Assembly (NCBI RefSeq): GCF_042643265.1
Contig: NZ_JBHRRZ010000015.1
Coordinates: 248,001-312,000, forward strand
DNA length: 64,000 nucleotides
Source: Virgibacillus_O sediminis
Lineage (GTDB): Bacteria > Bacillota > Bacilli > Bacillales > Amphibacillaceae
Direction: 5' to 3'
Made by a program: the position numbers and the translations under genes. Below, in pieces: positions 33,079 to 40,918 of this stretch. The stretch's first letter is position 1. Each line of letters begins with the position of its first letter. A model generated the notes under the pieces. It worked only from the letters and a program-made list of their open reading frames with translations, was not told the origin of the DNA and ran no database searches.

Positions 33079-33750
33079 ATGAAATTATACCAAGTTAGAA
33101 AAGGACAGTTTGTCTTCTATCAGAATGAACTCCATAAAGTATATTCCATCAGGCCAGTCTATAAAAAACCAGTTCAATTGTATCGTCTGAAAGATATGCA
33201 GCAGGTACAGGCCAAGGCTGGAGATATAGAGTATATCCGGCCACAGAATAATGACACTTTTATTTTCTATGGCAAAAGATATACCATAAATAACCAAGAA
33301 GAACCGGAACCAGGTGATTATATTCTTATCACCAGGCCAGCACCGGACCTTCTTGACCATTATTCTCTGAATGAGATTGAAAAAGTGGGCCATGTGGAAG
33401 AAGGGAATGTCATCACCACCAGAGATAATGGTGTCAGGCGCAAAGAGTATGTAGTGATGACGCCCGGCAGAACGGAAGATGCCAGAGAAATTGCCTACCA
33501 GGATCCCGCCCTTGTCTCTGAAACTCAAAAAGCAGATGATGAATCGATTACTTATTTAATTGAGAATGATGACTCCCTTAAGCCGATGGTTGGGGATATA
33601 TATGTAGATATTCACCAGCAGACGAAAGCCATGATTGTCGCTATGACAGAAGACGAAGTGATATTCGGCCATGGCGTTCGAGTGCACGTTGCTGAATTAC
33701 TGAACAAAAACAATTTCGAACTGGTGTATCAGGTGGATGAGGGGCTCTAA
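33079..33750 (+). CDS. Unknown protein with KOW/SH3-like beta-rich repeats
   Basis: A 223-residue soluble, acidic protein that I do not recognise. It is beta-rich: residues 1-45 (KGQFVFYQNELHKVYSIRPV..KPVQLYRLKDMQQ) look like a small barrel, and similar short blocks recur near residues 62-85 (FIFYGKRYTINN...GDYILITR) and 175-215 (VGDIYVDIHQQTKAMIVAMTEDEVIFGHG). No cysteine, signal peptide or membrane helix. AGGAGG lies seven bases before the ATG. It is monocistronic, with a palindrome-bearing promoter and a terminator overlapping its stop. It stands where B. subtilis carries a GGDEF gene (ytrP), as I recall, but is unrelated to that protein. Confidence 0.8.
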   Translation: MKLYQVRKGQFVFYQNELHKVYSIRPVYKKPVQLYRLKDMQQVQAKAGDIEYIRPQNNDTFIFYGKRYTINNQEEPEPGDYILITRPAPDLLDHYSLNEIEKVGHVEEGNVITTRDNGVRRKEYVVMTPGRTEDAREIAYQDPALVSETQKADDESITYLIENDDSLKPMVGDIYVDIHQQTKAMIVAMTEDEVIFGHGVRVHVAELLNKNNFELVYQVDEGL

Positions 33751-33767
33751 GGTCCCTCATCCTTTTT
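33735..33767 (+). terminator. Terminator overlapping the end of the unknown gene
   Basis: GGATGAGGG pairs with CCCTCATCC around a ten-base loop, followed by TTTTT. The left arm encodes the last residues of the protein. Confidence 0.85.
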
Positions 33768-33840
33768 CATTATGGCCCTCCCCCATTTCATCTTCCTCCA
33801 CATTATCCCACCTTTTAACCAAGTATTTTCCCACCTATGG

Positions 33841-33869
33841 TTGACTTATGTTCTGCCAAGCTATATACT
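33841..33869 (+). promoter_or_regulatory. Strong sigma-A promoter of rpsD
   Basis: TTGACT (33841-33846) and TATACT (33864-33869) with a 17-base spacer; near consensus, as expected for a ribosomal protein gene. Confidence 0.85.
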
Positions 33870-33875
33870 ATTCTT

Positions 33876-34059
33876 TGTGTAAAATAATAAAGGTAGCTTA
33901 AGTGGACCGCTGCTTGTTCCCATTATGTTCCTTATTTCAGTATAAGGTGTATCGTGTAACTCTCTGCTGCTGGAGCGATGGTACATGAAAACATAATGGC
34001 CAACAGAAGGGACACACCGTTTATTTTATGCAAAATAAAATAATAAAGGAGTATGTCTT
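33876..34059 (+). promoter_or_regulatory. Structured rpsD leader, probable S4 autoregulation element
   Basis: The roughly 184-base untranslated leader holds a long-range stem: CCATTATGTT (33920-33929) pairs perfectly with AACATAATGG (33990-33999), extended outward by CTG.TTG with CAACAG. Inside lies a CCTTAT/ATAAGG hairpin (33930-33947). In Bacillus, S4 represses its own synthesis through the rpsD leader; this is the natural interpretation. AAAGGAG stands before the ATG. Confidence 0.65.
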
Positions 34060-34662
34060 ATGGCTCGCTATACTGGATCAGTATGGAAAAAATCACGTCG
34101 TCTTGGCATTTCATTAACAGGGACTGGTAAGGAACTCGATAAGCGTCCTTACGCTCCTGGTCAGCATGGACCAAACCAACGCAGAAAAATCTCTGAATAC
34201 GGATTACAGCTGCAAGAAAAACAAAAGCTTCGTTTCATGTATGGATTGAACGAGCGCCAATTCCGTACATTGTTTGACAGAGCAGGTAAAATGAAAGGTA
34301 TTCATGGTGAAAACTTCATGATCCTTCTTGAATCCCGCCTTGATAACCTTGTATACCGTTTGGGTCTTGCCCGTACACGCAGACAAGCCCGTCAGCTGGT
34401 CAACCATGGCCATGTAACAGTAGATGGTGGACGTGTGGATATTCCTTCATACAGCGTGAAACCAGGCCAGGTAATCGGACTTCGTGAAAAATCCCAGAAT
34501 CTTGATATCGTCAAAGAAGCTGTGGAAGTAAATAACTTCGTACCTGAATACGTAACATTTGATGCAGATAAAATGGAAGGTACTTATGCTCGTTATCCAG
34601 AGCGTTCTGAACTTCCAGCAGAGATCAACGAAGCACTTATCGTTGAGTTCTACTCTCGTTAA
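34060..34662 (+). CDS. rpsD: 30S ribosomal protein S4
   Basis: A primary 16S rRNA-binding protein that nucleates 30S body assembly; it also affects translational fidelity. The 200-residue protein shows ARYTGSVWKKSRRLG at the start, KRPYAPGQHG (~28-37), and the S4 RNA-binding domain (residues ~92-155, SRLDNLVYRLGLARTRRQARQLVNHGHVTVDG). There are no zinc cysteines, so it is the C-minus type. It is transcribed alone from a strong promoter, away from the large ribosomal clusters, as in B. subtilis. Confidence 0.98.
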   Translation: MARYTGSVWKKSRRLGISLTGTGKELDKRPYAPGQHGPNQRRKISEYGLQLQEKQKLRFMYGLNERQFRTLFDRAGKMKGIHGENFMILLESRLDNLVYRLGLARTRRQARQLVNHGHVTVDGGRVDIPSYSVKPGQVIGLREKSQNLDIVKEAVEVNNFVPEYVTFDADKMEGTYARYPERSELPAEINEALIVEFYSR

Positions 34663-34687
34663 TCTATGCCGTCTGCAGGTTAACACA

Positions 34688-34735
34688 CAAAAATCCCTTG
34701 AAATGTTGTTAGATCAACGTTTCAAGGGATTTTTT
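34688..34735 (+). terminator. Terminator after rpsD
   Basis: AAATCCCTTGAAA pairs with TTTCAAGGGATTT and a run of six or more T follows. Confidence 0.92.
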
Positions 34736-34802
34736 GGAGGCAAATGATGGTTTAGCTATGAATGGATGCTGAACACAACCGGCCCAACTATGAACCATGA
34801 TC

Positions 34803-34834
34803 AAAAAGGCGCTGACTTCAAGTCAGCGCCTTTC
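34803..34834 (-). terminator. Terminator after tyrS
   Basis: AAAGGCGCTGACTT pairs with AGTCAGCGCCTTT around a two-base loop; T-run on the minus strand. Confidence 0.88.
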
Positions 34835-34838
34835 ACTT

Positions 34839-36110
34839 TTATTTATAGTTGATCAATGTGTATTTTTTCTTGCCCCTGCGGATGATCGTAAACTGTTCTT
34901 CAATCCTGTCTTCTGCCGAAACGACATACTGTAAATCCTGAACCCTTTCGCCATTAATATAAATAGCACCATTCTTGATATCTTCCCGTGCTTGCCGCTT
35001 GGAAGGTGAGATAGAAGATTCGACAAGTAGATCGATCAACCCGATCTCTTCTTTCTCAGCCTGATAGGTAGGTACATCCTTGAACCCTTGTTTAATATCA
35101 CTGATGGACAGTTGTTTCAGGTCACCACTAAATAGAGAAGCTGAAATCTTTTGTGCCTGTTCCAATGCTTCCTCATTGTGTACTTGCCTCGTCATTTCCT
35201 CAGCTAGCCGCTTCTGGGCTGCTCTTTCCTCCGGCCGGTTGTTGACCTCTTCCTCTAGTGCAGTGATTTCGTCATCTGAGAGGAACGTAAAGTAGCGAAG
35301 GAACTTGATAACATCACGGTCATCCGTGTTTATCCAGAATTGGTAAAATTCATAAGGAGATGTTTTTTCTGGATCCAGCCAGATGGCACCGCCTGCCGTT
35401 TTGCCAAACTTTGTCCCATCGGCTTTTGTGATTAATGGAACAGTAAGGCCAAATACTTTGATCTCTTCGTCCTCATTTTCCCTCGATCTCCGGATCAATT
35501 CCATACCTGCAGTGATGTTCCCCCACTGATCACTGCCGCCTATTTGCAGTGTACAGTTCTCCTCTTCATACAAGCGGAGAAAATCAAGGGATTGCAGAAT
35601 CATATAGCTGAATTCCGTAAAGGTGATTCCCTGCTCGATACGGGCTGAGACAGACTCTTTGGCCAGCATATAATTTATTCCAAAGTGCTTCCCTGCATCC
35701 CGGAGGAAATCGATGACTGTCATGCTGCCTAGCCAATCGTGATTATTTCTGGCAAGGACTGGGTTTTCTCCTTTATTGAAATCAAGAAGCCTGTCTATCT
35801 GTTCTTTGATTCTTTCACTGTACTGCTTGACAACCTCTCCTTCATTCAAGGAACGTTCAGTAGACCTGCCGCTTGGGTCTCCAATCATCCCTGTTCCACC
35901 GCCAACTAATGCAATCGGCTTATGCCCTGCCTTTTGAAATCTCTTTAGCATGGTGACAGGCAGCAGATGACCTATATGTAGGCTGTCGGCAGTCGGGTCA
36001 AAACCAACATACAATGTAACTTGGTTTTCTGCCAAGTGTTTCTCCAAGCCTTCCCTGTCTGTCGTCTGATGAATCAAACCTCGATTTTCCAAGTCCTGTA
36101 GAATATTCAT
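34839..36110 (-). CDS. tyrS: Tyrosyl-tRNA synthetase
   Basis: Charges tRNA-Tyr. The 423-residue class I synthetase has HIGH at residues 45-48, the tyrosine pocket YMILQSLDFLRL and GGSDQWGN, the KMSKS equivalent KFGKT near residue 232, and a C-terminal S4 RNA-binding domain (SPSKRQAREDIKNGAIYINGERV). GGAGAG lies before the ATG at 36110; the frame to 36203 runs back into the T-box leader. Expression is controlled by the tyrosine T-box upstream. Confidence 0.97.
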   Translation of the reverse strand: MNILQDLENRGLIHQTTDREGLEKHLAENQVTLYVGFDPTADSLHIGHLLPVTMLKRFQKAGHKPIALVGGGTGMIGDPSGRSTERSLNEGEVVKQYSERIKEQIDRLLDFNKGENPVLARNNHDWLGSMTVIDFLRDAGKHFGINYMLAKESVSARIEQGITFTEFSYMILQSLDFLRLYEEENCTLQIGGSDQWGNITAGMELIRRSRENEDEEIKVFGLTVPLITKADGTKFGKTAGGAIWLDPEKTSPYEFYQFWINTDDRDVIKFLRYFTFLSDDEITALEEEVNNRPEERAAQKRLAEEMTRQVHNEEALEQAQKISASLFSGDLKQLSISDIKQGFKDVPTYQAEKEEIGLIDLLVESSISPSKRQAREDIKNGAIYINGERVQDLQYVVSAEDRIEEQFTIIRRGKKKYTLINYK

Positions 36111-36142
36111 TTTTACCACTCTCCAACCCTGAAATTTTGCAT

Positions 36143-36382
36143 AAAAAAACCCGTTCCTTAAGATAAGGGACGAGTTGAACACGCGGTACCACCCTTGTTG
36201 CATAAAAATGCCACTTGGGATTTGTTAACGATGTCTCCACCGTTTCCGCAGGTGTGCCCCTGCCGGAAAATACTCCAGACCGTAATTCATTCGCAAATAT
36301 ATACCGGCTTTCACCAGCCGCCGGCTCTCTTGGATAGTGATTTGCAAACTACTTCAATCCTTCATCGTATGAAAAATATTAT
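36143..36382 (-). promoter_or_regulatory. Tyrosine T-box riboswitch leader of tyrS
   Basis: The minus strand carries the T-box core GGGTGGTACCGCG (rc of 36182-36194), followed by the terminator CCGTTCCTTA/TAAGGGACG with a T-run (36143-36174). Upstream is a large stem I with the AGAGAGCCGG...GGTGAAAGCCGG part. A TAC (rc of 36282-36284) in GAATTACGG is the likely specifier for tyrosine. Uncharged tRNA-Tyr binding would favour the antiterminator and read-through. Confidence 0.92.
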
Positions 36383-36388
36383 TCTTTA

Positions 36389-36417
36389 TTCATACCATAT
36401 TCGGCTTTAGAAAGCAA
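36389..36417 (-). promoter_or_regulatory. Possible tyrS promoter
   Basis: On the minus strand TTGCTT (36412-36417) and TATGAA (36389-36394) are spaced by 17 bases, placing the transcript start just ahead of the T-box stem I. Confidence 0.4.
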
Positions 36418-36457
36418 TAATAAGCTCCAGTTTTTTCTGTTCCAGTCTGTCGTATTG

Positions 36458-36466
36458 TGCTATAAT
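36458..36466 (+). promoter_or_regulatory. Extended -10 promoter of the PBP gene
   Basis: TGCTATAAT at 36458-36466 fits a TG-N-TATAAT extended -10, 26 bases before the start codon. Confidence 0.5.
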
Positions 36467-36492
36467 TAGAATGGAATTTGGGAGGTTTTTCA

Positions 36493-39444
36493 ATGGATTT
36501 AAAAGGAAAATACCATAAATACAGCCAAAAGTTTGGTGAGATATGGAAAACTGGAAAAATACAACGCTCTTCCCGTATTACCTATGATGTCTTCTGGAAC
36601 GTAGTGATCTTTTTCCTGATCATAGGTTTTATCGGGCTCTTTTTTGCTGGAGGAATTGGTGCCGGCTACTTTGCATCGCTTGTCGAGGATGAGCCGGTGC
36701 GAAGCTATGAAGAAATGAAACAGCACCTCTTTGATTACAGCGAAACATCCAAGTTGTACTTTGCAGACGAAGTCTACTTCGGCGATATCAGTTCAGACGT
36801 TCACAGGGAAGAGATTTCCCTTGAAAATATCTCTGACCATCTTATCAATGCGGTGATTGCTACAGAGGATGAATACTTCGAAACACACGAAGGGATTGTC
36901 CCGAAAGCCCTGCTCCGCGCCATGATGCAGGAATTCACCAATTCCGAGGTTCAAACGGGCGGGAGTACTCTGACACAGCAGGTCATTAAGAACCAAATCC
37001 TGACAAATGAAGTTTCCTTTGAAAGAAAAGCGAAGGAAATCCTGCTGGCACTCCGCCTGGAAAGGTTTTTTGAGAAGGATGATATCCTGAACGCTTATCT
37101 TAACATCGTTCCATTCGGCAGGGATGCTGCCGGAAGGAATATTGCAGGGGTCCAGACAGCAGCTAAAGGTATTTTCAATGTAAATGCTGATGAACTGAAT
37201 TTGCCTCAGGCAGCTTATATAGCCGGTCTTCCCCAGAGCCCTTTCGCGTATACACCTTTTAAGAATGCAGGAGGGCTCAAGACCGAGGAAGGTATGCAGA
37301 AAGGATTGCAAAGGATGCAGTCCGTACTGGACCGGATGAAAGAGGAGGAATATATTACGGAGGAAGAATATCAGGAAGCCACCAGTTATGATATAGTGGC
37401 AGATTTCCGTGAAGATTTCCCTCTCCCGCGTGACACGTACCCGAGATTGACAGATGAACTGAAAAGCAGAGCTGTTGATAAACTAACCATGGTGATTGCT
37501 GAGGAAGATGGATATACCAAGGAAGAACTCGAAAATAAAGAAAGCCTCAAAGAAAGGTACAGAGAGCGAGCAAGAACTGACTTAAGTACCAAAGGCTATC
37601 AGGTTCATTCTACCATCGACAAGGAAATCTATGACTCTATGCAAGAAGTCACTGAAAACTTTGGAGATTTTGGCCCGACCTGGACCGGAAATATTACCAG
37701 GGCAGACGGCGAAGTAATTGAAACCACCCAGCATGTACAGGCTAGTGCTGTAATGATCGAAAACTCCACCGGCCGTATTATCAGCTTTGTTGCAGGAAAT
37801 GATCCTGAAAAAGATTATAATTTTGCCACAGCAGCCAAACGGTCTAACGGCAGTACCATGAAGCCATTGTTAGTGTTTGCCCCTGCAATGGAAGAAGGAT
37901 TAATTCAGCCGGGAACTCCTGTGGCAGATGTTGACCTTCCTGTAGCCGGTGACTGGAAACCATCAAATTACAGTGGTTCCCATTACGGCCTGATTCCTGC
38001 CAGGAAGGCTCTGTATAATTCATATAACGTATCCACCAGCCGGATCTATAAAAAGATGCTTGACAGCAACCCTGATAGGAATCCAGTGGAAAAATATCTT
38101 CAGAAGATGGGAATCACTACCGTTGATCCTAAGGAAGGTTACTACCCTTCCCTCTCCATCGGTGCTACCACGACTGGGGTTACAGTTGAGGAAAACACCA
38201 ATGCTTTTGCTACCTTCGGCAATAAAGGGAAGTTTGCCGATGGATATATGATTGACAAAATCACGACTGCAGATGGGGAGATCATTTTTGAGAAAGAAGT
38301 AGAGACTGAAGAGGTATTCTCCCCACAAACGTCCTACCTTACTCTTGACATGATGAGGGACGTCATGGATAAAGGGACAGGAACCTATGCTAATTCACAG
38401 CTTTCAAATCAGAGTGTGGATTGGGCTAGTAAGTCGGGTACCGGCCAGGAATGGAAGGATGTATGGTTCATGGGCGTCAACCCGAATGTGACTATTGGGA
38501 CATGGATGGGGTATGAAATCCCGAAGCCATTATATAGATCCTGGGATCCGCAAGGGCATAGCCAAAGAGTACAGAGGTTCTGGGCTCAACTTGTCAACAG
38601 TGCCGCTCAGGCAGATCCAGAACTGGTTACTCCGAGTGAATCCTTTGAACAGCCGGAAGGCATTGTTTCCCGCAGTTATTGCGCCATTTCCGGGAAGCTC
38701 CCTTCTTCACTGTGTGAAGCTGCTGGATTAATAAAGGCTGATTTATTTAATGAAAAGTACGTGCCTACTGAAACAGATGATAGTCTGATACGGGGCAATT
38801 CTGTACAGGTAAACGGCCGCTCAGTTGAAGCAGACTCAAACACTCCGAAAGAATTCATAAATAGTAACGGTTTGGCATTCAACCCTGAATTTCTGGAGGA
38901 GAACGGTTATGACCAACTGAATAGCATCAGAGAGCTCTATCCCCGTACGGACAGAGACCGCTGGGAAAGAATTGGGGCGCCGAGCTCAGGGACCACTACT
39001 ATTGAGGATAATGATCAGGCCCCGTCTGCCCCGGAAGCATTAAGCAGCTCTGGGGACAGCTTGGCATGGAACAGTTCCAACAGTCCTGATGTTGCCGGCT
39101 ATCGCATCTATCATGCTGAAGACCGGAATGGAAGCTACAGCCAGATAGGAAACACCACCTCCACCTCCTATTCCTCGTTGCCAGGAGATGGAGTATACCA
39201 TGTGAGAGCAGTCGATTATTATGGAAGACAGTCCACTCCTTCCGCCGAAATTGTCGTTGGAGAACTGGCTGCTACTGCCTCCTCACAAGAGACAACTAAT
39301 GAATCGCAAACCAACGTAGAACAGCTATCTAATGAGGAAACCGAAGAAGACTCCGAGATAGAAGCAGTCGATCAAGGAACTGAAGATGAAGGTTCAGAAA
39401 GCCAAGATGGCAGCATCGAAGAAGAGAATCATGAAAGAGAATAA
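36493..39444 (+). CDS. Class A penicillin-binding protein (PBP1A family) with FN3 domain and acidic tail
   Basis: A bifunctional peptidoglycan synthase, 983 residues. Short cytoplasmic N-terminus, membrane helix (~34-58), glycosyltransferase domain with catalytic ATEDEYFETHEG (Glu near 125) and GGSTLTQQ, then transpeptidase with serine motif STMK (Ser454-Lys457), SYN in YNSYNVS, and KSGTG (Lys647) in place of KTG. Residues ~842-930 form a fibronectin type III module (PSAPEAL...VAGYRIYHAED...YHVRAVD), followed by a Glu/Ser-rich tail of ~50 residues. GGGAGG lies seven bases before the ATG. It is divergent from tyrS; no such gene stands there in B. subtilis as I recall. Confidence 0.94.
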   Translation: MDLKGKYHKYSQKFGEIWKTGKIQRSSRITYDVFWNVVIFFLIIGFIGLFFAGGIGAGYFASLVEDEPVRSYEEMKQHLFDYSETSKLYFADEVYFGDISSDVHREEISLENISDHLINAVIATEDEYFETHEGIVPKALLRAMMQEFTNSEVQTGGSTLTQQVIKNQILTNEVSFERKAKEILLALRLERFFEKDDILNAYLNIVPFGRDAAGRNIAGVQTAAKGIFNVNADELNLPQAAYIAGLPQSPFAYTPFKNAGGLKTEEGMQKGLQRMQSVLDRMKEEEYITEEEYQEATSYDIVADFREDFPLPRDTYPRLTDELKSRAVDKLTMVIAEEDGYTKEELENKESLKERYRERARTDLSTKGYQVHSTIDKEIYDSMQEVTENFGDFGPTWTGNITRADGEVIETTQHVQASAVMIENSTGRIISFVAGNDPEKDYNFATAAKRSNGSTMKPLLVFAPAMEEGLIQPGTPVADVDLPVAGDWKPSNYSGSHYGLIPARKALYNSYNVSTSRIYKKMLDSNPDRNPVEKYLQKMGITTVDPKEGYYPSLSIGATTTGVTVEENTNAFATFGNKGKFADGYMIDKITTADGEIIFEKEVETEEVFSPQTSYLTLDMMRDVMDKGTGTYANSQLSNQSVDWASKSGTGQEWKDVWFMGVNPNVTIGTWMGYEIPKPLYRSWDPQGHSQRVQRFWAQLVNSAAQADPELVTPSESFEQPEGIVSRSYCAISGKLPSSLCEAAGLIKADLFNEKYVPTETDDSLIRGNSVQVNGRSVEADSNTPKEFINSNGLAFNPEFLEENGYDQLNSIRELYPRTDRDRWERIGAPSSGTTTIEDNDQAPSAPEALSSSGDSLAWNSSNSPDVAGYRIYHAEDRNGSYSQIGNTTSTSYSSLPGDGVYHVRAVDYYGRQSTPSAEIVVGELAATASSQETTNESQTNVEQLSNEETEEDSEIEAVDQGTEDEGSESQDGSIEEENHERE

Positions 39445-39456
39445 TTAATCAGCTTA

Positions 39457-39490
39457 GGAGCTTGCATGTTGGCAAGCTCCTTTATTTAGC
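39457..39490 (+). terminator. Terminator after the PBP gene
   Basis: GGAGCTTGC pairs with GCAAGCTCC around a six-base loop; a T-rich tail follows. Confidence 0.85.
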
Positions 39491-39560
39491 TTTATTTTAT
39501 ATGTTCAGAGATGTCTTAATTTTGTACTATAAATTACTAAAAATTGTGCATCAAGTAATG

Positions 39561-39584
39561 TATAATGAAATGAAAGCGGATTAA
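39561..39584 (+). promoter_or_regulatory. acuABC -10 element with candidate cre site
   Basis: TATAAT (39561-39566) is followed by TGAAAGCGGATTAA (39571-39584), which agrees with the CcpA consensus at most fixed positions and would lie on the transcription start, a repressing position. B. subtilis acuABC is CcpA-repressed. The -35 is poor. Confidence 0.45.
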
Positions 39585-39614
39585 TGATGAGCCAATAATA
39601 CAGGTGGTGAAGGG

Positions 39615-40268
39615 ATGGAACATTTAAAGACCCCACATGCCGTTACACAGGATACTAAAAGTGGAACGGTTACCATAGAGGGGCCAATAACAGCGGAAAA
39701 ACTGAATACCTACCATTTCCATGAACAATTGACTGCATTTCGGCCTGCCGATAAGCAGTTTGAGGCATTAGTCAAAATTGCCGATTTTCCGGAAGGGCGG
39801 ATTATCATTGCCAGGACAAACGATACAATTATTGGATATGTAACCTATTTACATCCTGACCCATTGGAAAGATGGTCTGAATTCAATATGGAAGACCTGA
39901 TAGAATTGGGAGCGATTGAAGTCATCCCTCAATTTAGGGGTAGTGGCATCGCCTCTCAATTACTTGAAGTGTCTATGATGGATGATTATATGGAAAACTA
40001 CATTATAATCTCGACCGAATACTATTGGCATTGGGACCTAGATGGAACAAGGCTTAGCATATGGGATTACCGTAAAGTAATGGAGAAAATGATGGCTGCT
40101 GGCGGTTTGACTCCCGCCCCGACGGATGACCCGGAAATCATCTCCCATCCAGCCAATTGCCTAATGGTGAGAATTGGTAAGACTGTGCCCGAGGAATCGG
40201 TTAACAGGTTTGATAAGCTGCGCTTTCTGCAGAGACACCAATACCGTAATATGAGGGAGGGATTTTAA
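39615..40268 (+). CDS. acuA: Protein acetyltransferase AcuA (GNAT)
   Basis: In B. subtilis AcuA acetylates a catalytic lysine of acetyl-CoA synthetase AcsA and shuts it off. The 217-residue protein has a GNAT core with the acetyl-CoA loop VIPQFRGSGIASQLLE (residues ~105-120, R/Q-x-x-G-x-A type). It starts at ATG 39615 after GGTGGTGAAGGG. The stop overlaps the acuB start by one base (TAATG). The usual target gene acsA is not adjacent here; the divergent partner is replaced by a PBP gene on the same strand. Confidence 0.93.
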   Translation: MEHLKTPHAVTQDTKSGTVTIEGPITAEKLNTYHFHEQLTAFRPADKQFEALVKIADFPEGRIIIARTNDTIIGYVTYLHPDPLERWSEFNMEDLIELGAIEVIPQFRGSGIASQLLEVSMMDDYMENYIIISTEYYWHWDLDGTRLSIWDYRKVMEKMMAAGGLTPAPTDDPEIISHPANCLMVRIGKTVPEESVNRFDKLRFLQRHQYRNMREGF

Positions 40269-40918
40269 TGCTGGTGGAAGAGATTATGAAGACCGAGGTG
40301 ATCAGCCTGCCCCCTACTGCTACCATTGCAGAAGCCGACCGTCTCCTGCAACAGCACAAACTCAGACACCTTCCTATTGTCAATGAGCAGCATGCTGTAA
40401 TAGGCATTGTTTCTGACCGGGATGTACGGGATGCTACCCCTTCCATCTTTCAGTTGGATACTGACAGGCACGAATTGGAGAATGAAATCCAATCCATAAT
40501 GAGCCATCCAGTGGTAACCGTCCATCCACTTGATTTGGTGGAGGATATAGCGCGTATTTTCTATGATGAAGAGTTTGCCGCACTTCCAGTCGTCAGAAAC
40601 AATAAGCTTGTCGGCATCGTAACCGAAAAGGATATGCTTTATACATTGATTCAGCTGACCGGCACCCATGTACAAAGTTCCCATATTGAATTGAAAGTCC
40701 CTCACAGGCCCGGTATCCTTCCAGAGGTGACAGCAATTTTCGGAAAAAGAAAGACCAATATCGTTTCCGTATTGGTTTACCCTTTTCGTGATGACCCATC
40801 ATACAAAATACTCGTTTTCCGTATTCAAACCATGAACCCCGCTCCGGTGATCCAAGAATTGAGAGATGAAGGGTATGAACTGTTGTGGCCTAATAATATA
40901 CAGGAGTCACAAACATGA
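40268..40918 (+). CDS. acuB: AcuB, CBS-pair and ACT domain protein
   Basis: A 216-residue protein with two CBS motifs (residues ~4-60 and ~76-130) that usually bind adenine nucleotides, and a C-terminal ACT-like domain (~139-205, LKVPHRPGILPEVTAIFGKRKTNI). It belongs to the acetoin/acetate utilisation operon; the precise function is unknown, perhaps sensing energy charge to tune AcuA/AcuC. It overlaps acuC as ATGA, so all three genes are translationally coupled. Confidence 0.93.
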   Translation: MLVEEIMKTEVISLPPTATIAEADRLLQQHKLRHLPIVNEQHAVIGIVSDRDVRDATPSIFQLDTDRHELENEIQSIMSHPVVTVHPLDLVEDIARIFYDEEFAALPVVRNNKLVGIVTEKDMLYTLIQLTGTHVQSSHIELKVPHRPGILPEVTAIFGKRKTNIVSVLVYPFRDDPSYKILVFRIQTMNPAPVIQELRDEGYELLWPNNIQESQT

